This document shows positions 13,601 through 21,909 of a DNA stretch of 64,000 nt, piece after piece. How positions within the stretch are numbered: position 1 is the stretch's first letter; every line of letters starts with the position of its first letter. Location: contig JALIZF010001823.1 of the NCBI GenBank assembly GCA_029948255.1, forward strand, positions 397,001-461,000. Direction: 5' to 3'. The notes beneath the pieces were generated by a model, which saw nothing but the letters and a program-made list of their open reading frames with translations, made no database searches and was not told where the DNA came from. Source of the DNA: Telmatactis stephensoni. Taxonomy: Eukaryota > Cnidaria > Anthozoa > Actiniaria > Isophelliidae. The translations under genes were made by a program, and so were the position numbers.

Positions 13601-16600
13601 AAGCAAAGAGAGGAAAAGAAAGATAGAGTCTGAGAGAAAGCGTACTTTTTTGCCGGAATAAAATAAAGTATGAATGCTCATATCAGTCCTATTCGTTTGT
13701 TTTCATCATCATCTAAATAAAGTGTAGTCTTCAAGTTGTTGTTCTTATAGATTCTTTAGAAACAACGTTATTTTTTATAGTCTCGGTTTTCAACTGATTC
13801 GTTTGGTGCTTCTTTAGCAGATATCTAAACGTCGACAATCTTGTGATACTCATAAAGTTATTAATTGAGTTTCGTTATTATTGAATTAAGTTTAATTCAA
13901 CCAGTAACGATCTTTGAAATCGGTATTATGAAAAGGCAAAACAAGCTATTATCCTCGTAATCAAAGTGGATCCCGCATTTCGAAGAAAGGAACTGTATGT
14001 TATAATAAAACTCAAAGCATGACCTTCAAAGAATAATTTGCCGTGAGCTTGCACAATAAACGTAAAGTGAAGCCGAAGCTTGTATCACGGCACGTTAATT
14101 AATGATAATAGCTAGTACAGGGCCTGGTTTTTCCGAAATGGGCTCGCGCTAACGTAGAGTTAAAGTATTTTTCAGTAACACTAACATACTTTAAAACAAC
14201 CAGGCTCAGTTCAGTAAAAACGAATCCAAGCACGTAGTTGAAAATATATTTAATTCACTGTTGGTTACAAGTGAATTAACTGATTCAACACAAGACATTA
14301 GTAACGTGAAGATATTTACCCGTAACAGAATCCCACGCAAAGTATTGCTTGTATTGAAACATACTAGTTTTTGTTGAAGAAAATTATGGAAATATATGCG
14401 AAAGGCTTCTAGCAAACACAATGAAGTTAGAAACCTGAATGTAAGTCATGTTTGAACACTGGATTAACACGTTACTGTTAGGTCTCTCTGAAACGATTGT
14501 CTAGATCGCCATATATGGTGTTTCATGCATATATACATATTAATTGCCGCACAGAGTGCGGTCCTTAGTGTCCACAAATAAACCGTGTTGAAGTCGTAAT
14601 GCCCTGTATTGTTTTGGCTTTATAAGCTCATCATAAAATAAATGTAAAAACTCTAGAATTATGAATTTGTTTTGGTTCAGTGAAGGCCCCAAAAAACGTG
14701 AATTTGACAGATCGTAGATCATATTGCACTTCCTGTGATTTGTGACTGGTTGAGGTAATTTGATCCTTTGAGTGGGAGCAACCGAAAAACCTGGGGTTTA
14801 CCAGCAGGCTCTCCCTTTCCTCCCTCCCCCAGTCCCTCTCCTCTCACTTTTCCCCTCCTTCCCCCTCCCCTCCCAGTAGCTCCCAACTCTCTTGAGAACT
14901 GGCCACACAGGCTAATGATAAACATGTTAAAATCAGATTTACATACATGTATTAAAGAATGAACCCACAAAAGTGGCATGACATGGTCTGAAATAAGACA
15001 ACAAACAATGAAGGTAAAGATGTATATTAGGCCATCTGGGTAACTTTGCACACTTGCTTATTGACAACCACAACACAGATGTAGACTCAGTTTACCACAG
15101 GTAGCCCAGTAAGTACAACTATTGAAGTATTAGCTGTTTTGAATTACTTGAGTTGAATGTTAAAATAATGAAACAGGACAGGTAATATTTGTAATGGTCC
15201 AAATGTCTTTTTGAATTTAGACAACTTTCATTTTATGAGTGACTGCATATCTTACATACCAAGAATTCCAGGAGTAGCTTGGCCTTGGACAACATGTTGG
15301 GGTTCGTCACGTTTTCCTGGCTCTCCTCTCCAGCCCACTAATAATAACATTGGTATACTGTACACTCCAGGAACAGCTAATGACATTAGTGGGTTAACAA
15401 TATTACCCAGACCAGAGTTCTAGAATAATAATGGTAGAACTATTAGACAATAAATACATGACTTAAAACAAAATTTGTGTGTGTATGCAATGATCAGTAA
15501 AAAGAATTTGAAGATTGGACAATGTAGGATGCTCTGAATATCAAATGAACTTTGAACTTTAGTTTAGAATTTTAGTTTAAAATTTTATGAAGCAGGAAGA
15601 ACACAATCAATTTTGAATAAGGATGATCGAGATATTGCATCCTAAGCCGGTTTTTAAAAAGTGAAGAAGAGCTAACCTGTTTAATTATAAAAGGGACTTT
15701 TCCCCAAATTTCACACAGAGAACTGGAACAAAAAGTTAACATAGTTGGTCTTGAAAAGTGGACAAACAAGAGTCCCTTGGGATGCATATCCAGTATTATA
15801 ACTACAGTACTAGTGCTGATCTTAATTTACTCATTGTTTGAGAATATTGTTAAATATGTGTAGTATATTAGACTACACATAAGACAATTTTATCTTTCTG
15901 CTATACCGAGAATGCTTGCAGTTCCTTCAGGTTTGTTGGACGGGGTGAATCTTGAATGGCTTTAATTTTCTCCTTTACGGGTTGAATCCCTTGCTGATTG
16001 ATGCGATGACCCAAATAGGTGACTTCAGAAGCTTGAAAGATACACTTTTGTTTTTTCAGTCGGATACCAGCTTTCTCTAGACGTGATAAGACTTCTCGCA
16101 GACTTTGAAAATGTTCCTCAGTTGTTTTTCCAGCAATCAGAATATCATCAATACGGACCACCACATTAGCAATACCTTGTAGAAGGTTTTCCATAGTGCG
16201 CTGGAAGATGCCTGGGGCAGAGGCAATGCCATAACAGAGTCGGTTATACTCAAACAATCCCGGTCAAATGGTTCCACTCACCCACTTGGGACCATATGAG
16301 AAATTCTTAACAAATACTGTATCACTGACCTGAAATTCTCTTTGATGGGCGTGGTTATCGTGGTGGTCTTTTTGCACCTTTTGCTTCTCTTCCACTCGAG
16401 CACGGGTGATGTCCTGACTTAAAGGGTTGAAAAGGTCCAGTCTTGTCTTCAATTTCTTGTTCATCAGCAGTTCACTTGGTGACTTACCAGTTGTAGCTTG
16501 AGGTGTTGTATGTTGAGCCAACAAGAATCTGCTTAGTTTGGTATCCAGAGGTTCTTCACTCTTTTCCATCTTTTTCATTGCCTCTTTGAAACTATGGACA

Positions 16601-19600
16601 TACCTTTCAGCTAATCCATTTGAAGCTGGATGTTTGGGTGCTGAAGTAATATGCTTGATTCCATTTTCAGACATGAACAAGGCAAACTCTTCACTTGTAA
16701 AAGCTGTACCATTGTCTGAAACTACTACATCAGGCAATCCTTGTCGTGCAAAACATTCACGTAACTTCTGTATAGTGACAGCAGTGGTAGATGAATTACA
16801 CTTGAAGACTTCTAACCATTTGCTGTACGCATCTACTATTATCAAAAACATATGGCCAAGGAAAGGCCCTGCATGGTCAATGTGAATGCGTGACCACGGC
16901 CTTGACGGCCACTCCCATGGGTGAAGGGGTGCAGCAGCAGGAAGTGTTGCTTGTAATTGACACCCTCCACAGTTCCTTACTTTACTTTCAATGTCTGCAT
17001 CCAGACCCGGCCACCAAAAATAACTACGAGCTAACAATTTCATGCGTACCATACCTGGATGTCCTGTGTGTAGCTCTGCTAACAGCTTTGCTTGTCCTTG
17101 TACAGGTATAATCACTCTTGAACCCCACAAGATACAACCATCTTGTGTGCTAAGCTCTAACTTCCGAGCATAATAGGGGTGCAGTTCCTCTTTCAGTTCC
17201 TGATTTGGCCATCCGAGGTTTACCTGATTAAGTACCTTGCTCAGAATTGGGTCCAAGGAAGTCCATCTGGCAATATCTTTCACTTTCACTGGGGTGTTAT
17301 CTAAATGTTCCATTACTAGCATAATGTCCCCCGGTATAGGAACATGTTTCACTTCCTCTTGAACAGGAAGGCGGCTTAGACAATCAGCATTGCCATTTTT
17401 GGAGCCTTCTCGGTATAGCAGGTCATAAGAATACCCAGACAAAAACAAGGCCCATCGTTGAATTCTGGGTGAAGCCATGTGTGGAATAGCTTTTTCACTC
17501 TTGAATAGACCTAGAAGGGGCTTGTGATCTGTATAGGCTTTAAAATGTCTTCCATATAAGTAAGTATGGAACTTCCTGACCCCAAACATCAGTGCTGCAG
17601 ACTCTTTATCCAGTTGTGAATAATAGTTAAGCATACCTAAAAAGGCTTGCAGTTCCTTCAGGTTTGTTGGACGGGGTGAATCTTGAATGGCTTTAATTTT
17701 CTCCTTTACGGGTTGAATCCCTTGCTGATTGATGCGATGACCCAAATAGGTGACTTCAGAAGCTTGAAAGATACACTTTTGTTTTTTCAGTCGGATACCA
17801 GCTTTCTCTAGACGTGATAAGACTTCTCGCAGACTTTGAAAATGTTCCTCAGTTGTTTTTCCAGCAATCAGAATATCATCAATACGGACCACCACATTAG
17901 CAATACCTTGTAGAAGGTTTTCCATAGTGCGCTGGAAGATGCCTGGGGCAGAGGCAATGCCATAACAGAGTCGGTTATACTCAAACAATCCCTTGTGGGT
18001 GTTGATAGTGGTGTACTTTTTTGAATCTTCATCTAACTCGAGTTGCTGGTAGGCTTGGCTCAGGTCCAGTTTTGTGAAGTGAACTCCACCTCCAAGCTGA
18101 GCTAGCAGATCTTCTGTTTTTGGAATGGGATAGTTATCAAGTTTGCTGACTTGATTCAGAGTGACTTTAAAGTCGCCACAAATGCGTATTGTGCCATCAG
18201 TTTTGACGATTGGAACAATGTGCGTGGCCCATTCAGAGAACTCCACAGGACGGATGGTACCCTCTTTCAGCAAACGGTCTAACTCTGCGTCCACTTTAGC
18301 ACGAAGGGCATAGGCCACTGGACGGGGTTTGAAGTATTTTGGCTTTGCTTCAGGAACTAAATAGATTTTAGCTTTGACACCTTGAACTGTGCCCAGGCCT
18401 TCTTCAAACACTGAGGCATGTTGGTTTAACAGAGATGTTAATTCTTGATCAGCTGCATTCAGATGGAAAATTTCAGACCAGGCTAACTTGATGTGTTTTA
18501 GCCAGTCTCTGCCCAGAAGACAGGGGGCTTCTCCTTTCATGACCATCACAGGTAAGTTTCCAGTGAATTCTTTATAGTGAACATTTACAGACAGTGTACC
18601 AAGGATAGGAATGATATCTCCAGTGTAGGACTGTAATGTGACTTTAGACTTTTCCAGGGTTAGGGGCTCATTCTGAATGTTGTTTATCTGTTGCAGAACA
18701 TCTTCTCCAATAACTGTGTATGACGCCCCAGTATCCAACTCCATTTTAACTTGTAAACCATTTATCTTCACATCCACCATATAAGGATTTTTGCTGTTAC
18801 TGTCAAGAATCGCAAACATGGGATATAAATCATCTGAATTTTCCTCTTCATCCTCCTCTTTTTCATCCAGAACATGCACTCGAGGTTTGGATCTGTTGAC
18901 ATTTTGACTAGCGCTAGTCGCTGGTTTCTCTGATGGCTTATTTTGTGCTTTCTTGGGGCATCTCGCTATGATGTGCCCTCTTTGTTTACAATAATGACAA
19001 TTTTTCTCTTTAAAATAACATTTATCCGGACTGTGTTGTTTTCCACAACGAAAACATTCTTGAGAAGATGTGTTGCTCGGTTTAGACTCACGACTTTCTC
19101 TCGACTGTGTGTAAACTGGACGGACTTTATTCACAGAGGCTGGATTCGTAGCTTGTAAATCGACCATGTGTTGTGCGGCTGCTTCCATGGACACAGCGGT
19201 CTCGTACGCTTTTTTGAATGTTAGATCCACTTCCGACAGAAGTCTCCGTTGAATTTTCTCGTTATTTATACCAGAAACCAGACGGTCTCTCAGCATTGTT
19301 TCCAAACTGGATCCAAAATTACAGTGCTCGGCGAGGTTGCGTAAAGCAGCCACGAAATCTGATGTGCCTTCGCCGGTTTGGCGAAATCTGTTGTGGAACT
19401 TGTGTCGTTGAACGCTCTCGCTTGGTTTCGGCTCGAAATGATCTTTGACCAAGGTGCACAATTCGGTGTACGATTTAGTACCCGGTTTTGCAGGTGCCAG
19501 GTCACAGATGAGTTTGTACGTCTTCTTCCCAACGGAACTCAACAGAATAGCTCGGCGTCGTTTCAAATCATCCTCGGTCGTTTTGATGTTGTTCGCTTCA

Positions 19601-21909
19601 AAATAGAAGTCTAGCCTCTCTATATATAATTCCCATGAATCACTCTCCCGGTCAAATGGTCCAATCTCGCCGTAGGTTGCCATTTCTCGATCCTCGTCGC
19701 CAAAAAATGTAGTATATTAGACTACGAAATCAGAACAACACGACAAGTGACTGTTCAAACAGGGCGCCGTTTATTTGACAAAGTCAATCCCAGAAAACCT
19801 TGCGGTTATAACACAGGGAACCCGACACTACAATATGTTTGGTACATGTTTTCAAAATTTTTATTATTAATAAGTTGATGTGCGAAAGTTGCACCTTTGA
19901 GAATGAATATACGTGAAATGATGAACAAACAGATCTATTAGATGTCTGAATAAAATGTAGGTTAAATAATTAACTGTCTAAACTAATGAATGAACAAATT
20001 GTTTGTTTTGCCATAAATTTGCATAGTTGAACGATCATTTCATTAATGTTATTATTAATATGGATTTGTTTTCAAGGAAGTATACTCCTTGCAATAATAC
20101 ATGTACTTGCAAGTTTCAGTAAAACATGCAGTAAAATTAGTCACAGTGAAGCTTGAAACTTGCAGCAAGTCACAGTAAAACTTACAACTTCATTGCAGCA
20201 AGTCACAGTAAAACTTACAACTTCATTGCAGTAAAACTTGCAACTTAATTACAGTAAAAGTCACTGACAGTAAAACTTACAGTCAACAAAAGTCACAGTA
20301 AAACTTGCAAGTCACAGTGAAATTTGCAACAAAACTTACAGCAAAAGTTGCATTTTAAAAAAGGATGCACATCTCACAGCTCCATAATACCCACAACAAG
20401 CCTTACCTGTAAGTAAACGACAGCAGATTTACCAGTAGCCATGTGGTATCCTGATGCAAGTGCTATTGCAGAGCCTTCACTGGCTGTGATAACATGATTC
20501 CTCTTTGGTGTTACCTCTGTTACATATGCACAGAAGTCTTTTAGAAGTGAATCAGGAACACCACAGAAAAACTCCATGTTGTGAGCACGAATAGATTCGT
20601 AAAATTCTTTGGGGTTTAAAAAATCACGTACTAATTCTGTGAACTGTCCAACTTCCTCATTTCTTTTCTGTTGCTCTGAGACCTATATGTAAAGCAATAT
20701 TAATTACATCATTAATCTGAATGATGTTTTTAGCAGCACAAGGTAATAACTATTTAATTACAACTTAGTTTGAGGCAGCATCTATGAGTGGTCAATTAAA
20801 GCATTACTCTCACAATTACTGTCAGGAGCTTCCCAGTTTATGCAGTGCCTCCTTGATCATGCATGCACTAGCTGAAACTGGTCAGGAGTTGTTTCCCAGC
20901 TGCCCCTAGCTGTCTTGAGTCAGGTTCAAATTTCGGGGTATGATTTTTCTGTGAATTATTGAAATTCTAGAATGAACGCAATAGCAAGAAAACTTGCTCC
21001 ATTCTGTTTGAATAAACTGTGTCTCGAGTCAAAAGGGAAGCGATCGGGAAGAATTTTAATGAAATTTACTAACATTTTTTTACGACCAATCTCAGTCGGG
21101 AAATGGCCAAGTCACCAACCTTGTATTAATGTTAAGACCGCATTGGGCAAATTTTTCAAATTGCTGTAACTCATGCGATTTTGCTCAGAATCACTTCAAA
21201 CATTGAGAGACAATAAATAACAACTTGATAAGTTAATTGGCAAGCTTTCTTTCTCATTTTTTGAATATTTCATATCCACTGGAAATTCCAGCCAAATGTA
21301 CAGCTTGGGCTACCTGTGCTTGGATGGTCTTCAACTATGGAACACGCCCACACAGTAAGGTAGCAAAAAAGTTGTACTTTTGAACTTTTCAGTGAAACAT
21401 ATATTGTTTTTAGTACCATTATCATACGACGTCATCCTTATGTTCCATAGTATGTAAAAAGGCTAAAAATCAAGTCAAACATGAAGCAAATTAACAGTTG
21501 TCATGTAAGCTTAAGCTTTCATGTCTTTTGTTTACGATTCAATCCGGTATTTTTACCTGTGTTTCTTGATTCACGACTGGCTGCAAACAAAAACAAAAAA
21601 ACAAAATAACATAAATACCTATCAATTCAAGTTATGTTTTCATTCTAGGTAACCAACAGTAATTGTCAAAACCCAAAGAAATTCAATACCTCTGCAGTTG
21701 TCCTCTGAAGTTGTGGATCGCTCGATGTCGTAACACTTCGAACCCAAAGAAATGCTCCCTACAAAACCCCAAAAAGATCTAAAAGTTAACTGTAAATAGT
21801 TTTAAATATGGACCTTTACTGGTTGTAGTCTGGCAAATCTTACTCTTGCCGTTACAGCTCCTTCGGCTCGTCTTAGAAGAGCGCTTGCTATACACCTTGT
21901 GGCCGCCAT
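4104..21909 (-). CDS. aepY-like: Phosphonopyruvate decarboxylase, ten exons, 461 aa
   Basis: Thiamine-diphosphate enzyme converting phosphonopyruvate to phosphonoacetaldehyde and CO2, the committing step toward 2-aminoethylphosphonate. Exons read downward: 21814-21909, 21690-21758, 21557-21580 (24 nt), 20407-20682, 15260-15419, 6465-6520, 5778-5884, 5272-5488, 4511-4708, 4104-4286. Every junction is GT..AG, phases match, and the total is 1386 nt with a terminal TGA. Seen motifs: GVPDS (104-108), EGSA with the cofactor-activating Glu at 132, NSGLGN (156-161), GWRGEPG, and the ThDP motif GDG (341-343) to NN (369-370). The C-terminal RKDLGRPT matches the family. Residues 1-32 are Arg/Ala-rich with one acidic residue, like a mitochondrial leader. 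About 85 residues precede the bacterial-type core. An upstream in-frame ATG at 22035 is less likely because it destroys the leader. Introns are heavily invaded by transposons. The family call is strong; mitochondrial location is inference. Confidence 0.93.
4756..5266. repeat. Compound microsatellite filling intron 8
   Basis: A run of about 510 bases made of successive blocks on the plus strand: (GAAT)n, (GGAT)n, (GAAA)n, a short second GGAT block, (GGGA)n, then a long (GA)n. It occupies nearly the whole 563-bp intron between exons 9 and 8 of the phosphonopyruvate decarboxylase gene. On the transcribed strand it is polypyrimidine and begins a few bases after the 5' splice site at 5271. Long frames inside it on both strands are simple-repeat translations, not genes. 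Confidence 0.95.
6749..6895. repeat. Near-perfect long palindrome with AT core
   Basis: About 70-base arms pair almost perfectly around a centre near 6822 (GATCAATAATAATTATTGATC region). It is followed immediately by a second hairpin (6896-6943). It lies in the intron between exons 6 and 5 of the phosphonopyruvate decarboxylase gene. A young fold-back or a replication-generated palindrome are both possible. Confidence 0.85.
6896..6943. repeat. Adjacent 48-bp hairpin
   Basis: GCCACAGAACACTTC pairs with GAAGTGTTCTGTGGC. The loop carries GATCAATAATTATT, the same AT motif as the centre of the neighbouring palindrome, suggesting the two arose by related events. Confidence 0.75.
7598..7690 (-). 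repeat. (TAA)n tract with LINE-like 3' tail
   Basis: About 33 bases of TAA repeat run directly into ACTTTATTAAAGTCTCTAGT and a short unique stretch. Read on the minus strand this looks like the 3' end of a non-LTR retroelement terminating in TTA repeats. No coding portion remains, so this is suggestive only. Confidence 0.4.
7691..8261. other. AT-rich intronic filler
   Basis: Degenerate repeats of AATATTAAAAT (7730-7800), a short (TA)n at 7804-7818 and a twofold degenerate 'TATGACTATATA' segment around 8020-8100. No gene or structured element is recognisable. Confidence 0.5.
8262..8660. mobile_element. MITE with 22-bp TIRs (about 400 bp)
   Basis: Ends TAATATACATGAAAAAA and TTTTTTCATGTATATTA pair, continuing into AATTCTCGA/TCGAATT. 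The interior includes a palindromic GCGCGC-containing patch near 8540-8580. It lies directly beyond the 3' end of the degraded LINE. No coding capacity. Superfamily not assigned. Confidence 0.7.
8700..12290 (-). mobile_element. Degraded non-LTR retrotransposon (CR1/L2-like LINE)
   Basis: Read on the minus strand, pieces appear in LINE order. Around 12000-11860 is a PHD-like C4HC3 zinc finger ([20 protein letters not shown] region). An APE-type endonuclease follows, with [32 protein letters not shown] and, after an insertion, [10 protein letters not shown] and LSDHAMIYG. Reverse transcriptase pieces follow, including ADDHQL at about 9420 and [15 protein letters not shown] at 9195. A conserved C-terminal tail ends near 8740. 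Several frameshifts break the frame, and a 356-bp fold-back is inserted in the endonuclease (10975-11330). The element sits in the intron between exons 6 and 5 of the phosphonopyruvate decarboxylase gene in the same orientation. It cannot make a complete protein. Clade assignment is by resemblance only. Confidence 0.85.
10975..11330. mobile_element. Fold-back element, family B copy 1, inside LINE
   Basis: Terminal repeats ATGAGCTTTTATCA and TGATAAAAGCTCAT are perfect for 14 bases, and pairing continues across most of the 356 bp. Central arms meet at TGGTAGGCATGTCTTGCCTACCA near 11155. It splits the LINE endonuclease between GLYRPPS and [10 protein letters not shown] second, about 90% similar copy is at 25794-26151. 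No long target duplication; AT lies at both ends if the TIR begins GAGCT. Confidence 0.85.
12420..14900. mobile_element. Purine-TIR DNA element with RecQ-like helicase relic
   Basis: About 110-base purine-rich repeats occur at 12421-12533 and, inverted, at 14783-14895. They share CCTGCTRGTAAACCCCAGG and a GGAGGGGAAAGGGGACTGGGG-like tract. Just inside the left repeat, on the plus strand (12610-12754), is a broken RecQ/DEAD-type helicase start with two stop codons before [15 protein letters not shown] (Walker A). The remaining about 2 kb shows no protein I can recognise. The layout matches the smaller element at 51083-51729. Exact ends and target-site duplication are uncertain. Confidence 0.6.
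12610..12760 (+). pseudogene. RecQ-type helicase N-terminal fragment (broken)
   Basis: Plus-strand translation reads [13 protein letters not shown], then stops, then [16 protein letters not shown]. The Walker A motif LPTGFGKS and the spacing from the preceding Gln-containing segment fit motifs 0 and I of RecQ-family helicases. Two in-frame stops and no recognisable continuation show it is dead. It lies immediately inside the left purine-rich TIR of the surrounding element. Confidence 0.6.
15901..16260 (-). pseudogene. Duplicated RT segment at element's 3' side
   Basis: Bases from about 15913 to 16260 repeat 17647-17994 of the same element, apparently without a mismatch by eye. It encodes the RT palm from [15 protein letters not shown] through ELQAF. 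It is joined directly to the truncated integrase end at CGGTCAAATGG. That motif also occurs at about 19650 near the gag start, so template switching at a short homology is plausible. Confidence 0.85.
16264..19683 (-). CDS. Gag-Pol polyprotein of the Ty3-type element (defective)
   Basis: A single frame of 1139 codons. Order: gag-like region (1-180); two zinc knuckles (Cys210-Cys222, with one residue less than the canonical spacing, and Cys229-Cys242, canonical CCHC); aspartic protease DTGAS at 317-321; reverse transcriptase with LDLSQAYQQ and the catalytic IDD at 601-603; a RNase H remnant ([10 protein letters not shown]); integrase HHCC zinc finger (HTGHPGM...CGGCQ); and DDE residues in IDHAGPF, SDNGTAF and NGLAERY. 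Two defects are visible. NYY of the RT end joins SQLDKES of late RNase H directly (688-690), removing about 100 residues including the first catalytic RNase H acids. The integrase C-terminus stops at a junction where the duplicated RT segment begins. The frame is otherwise open, implying a recent copy. Not expected to be autonomous. Confidence 0.88.
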   Translation of the reverse strand: MATYGEIGPFDRESDSWELYIERLDFYFEANNIKTTEDDLKRRRAILLSSVGKKTYKLICDLAPAKPGTKSYTELCTLVKDHFEPKPSESVQRHKFHNRFRQTGEGTSDFVAALRNLAEHCNFGSSLETMLRDRLVSGINNEKIQRRLLSEVDLTFKKAYETAVSMEAAAQHMVDLQATNPASVNKVRPVYTQSRESRESKPSNTSSQECFRCGKQHSPDKCYFKEKNCHYCKQRGHIIARCPKKAQNKPSEKPATSASQNVNRSKPRVHVLDEKEEDEEENSDDLYPMFAILDSNSKNPYMVDVKINGLQVKMELDTGASYTVIGEDVLQQINNIQNEPLTLEKSKVTLQSYTGDIIPILGTLSVNVHYKEFTGNLPVMVMKGEAPCLLGRDWLKHIKLAWSEIFHLNAADQELTSLLNQHASVFEEGLGTVQGVKAKIYLVPEAKPKYFKPRPVAYALRAKVDAELDRLLKEGTIRPVEFSEWATHIVPIVKTDGTIRICGDFKVTLNQVSKLDNYPIPKTEDLLAQLGGGVHFTKLDLSQAYQQLELDEDSKKYTTINTHKGLFEYNRLCYGIASAPGIFQRTMENLLQGIANVVVRIDDILIAGKTTEEHFQSLREVLSRLEKAGIRLKKQKCIFQASEVTYLGHRINQQGIQPVKEKIKAIQDSPRPTNLKELQAFLGMLNYYSQLDKESAALMFGVRKFHTYLYGRHFKAYTDHKPLLGLFKSEKAIPHMASPRIQRWALFLSGYSYDLLYREGSKNGNADCLSRLPVQEEVKHVPIPGDIMLVMEHLDNTPVKVKDIARWTSLDPILSKVLNQVNLGWPNQELKEELHPYYARKLELSTQDGCILWGSRVIIPVQGQAKLLAELHTGHPGMVRMKLLARSYFWWPGLDADIESKVRNCGGCQLQATLPAAAPLHPWEWPSRPWSRIHIDHAGPFLGHMFLIIVDAYSKWLEVFKCNSSTTAVTIQKLRECFARQGLPDVVVSDNGTAFTSEEFALFMSENGIKHITSAPKHPASNGLAERYVHSFKEAMKKMEKSEEPLDTKLSRFLLAQHTTPQATTGKSPSELLMNKKLKTRLDLFNPLSQDITRARVEEKQKVQKDHHDNHAHQREFQVSDTVFVKNFSYGPKWVSGTI
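19708..19832 (-). repeat. 5' long terminal repeat (125 bp)
   Basis: Bounded by TGTAGT and ACTACA, followed on the outside by ATATG. The other end of the element carries the first 18 bases of the same sequence. An LTR of 125 bp is short for the group. Promoter elements within it could not be located with confidence. Confidence 0.8.
20100..20350. repeat. Degenerate tandem repeat (AGTAAAACTTRCA)
   Basis: At least ten imperfect copies of a 13-20 base unit around CAGTAAAACTTACAACTT lie just outside exon 4 of the phosphonopyruvate decarboxylase gene. Unit length varies. It looks like an old minisatellite. Confidence 0.7.

Larger units (their letters stand above)
15859..19832 (-). mobile_element. 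Ty3-type LTR retrotransposon, rearranged, 5-bp TSD
   Basis: A 125-bp 5' LTR (19708-19832) has ends TGTAGT...ACTACA. The other end keeps only the first 18 LTR bases (15859-15876). ATATG lies directly outside both ends (15854-15858 and 19833-19837), a 5-bp duplication as expected for integrase. Reading inward on the minus strand from the LTR, TGGCGACGAGGAT follows within about five bases and looks like a primer-binding site for a Ser-type tRNA. The polyprotein frame lies inside. The 3' LTR is nearly all gone, a 350-bp RT segment is duplicated at the left end, and the RT-RNase H junction is deleted. It occupies the intron between exons 5 and 4 of the phosphonopyruvate decarboxylase gene. Confidence 0.9.
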
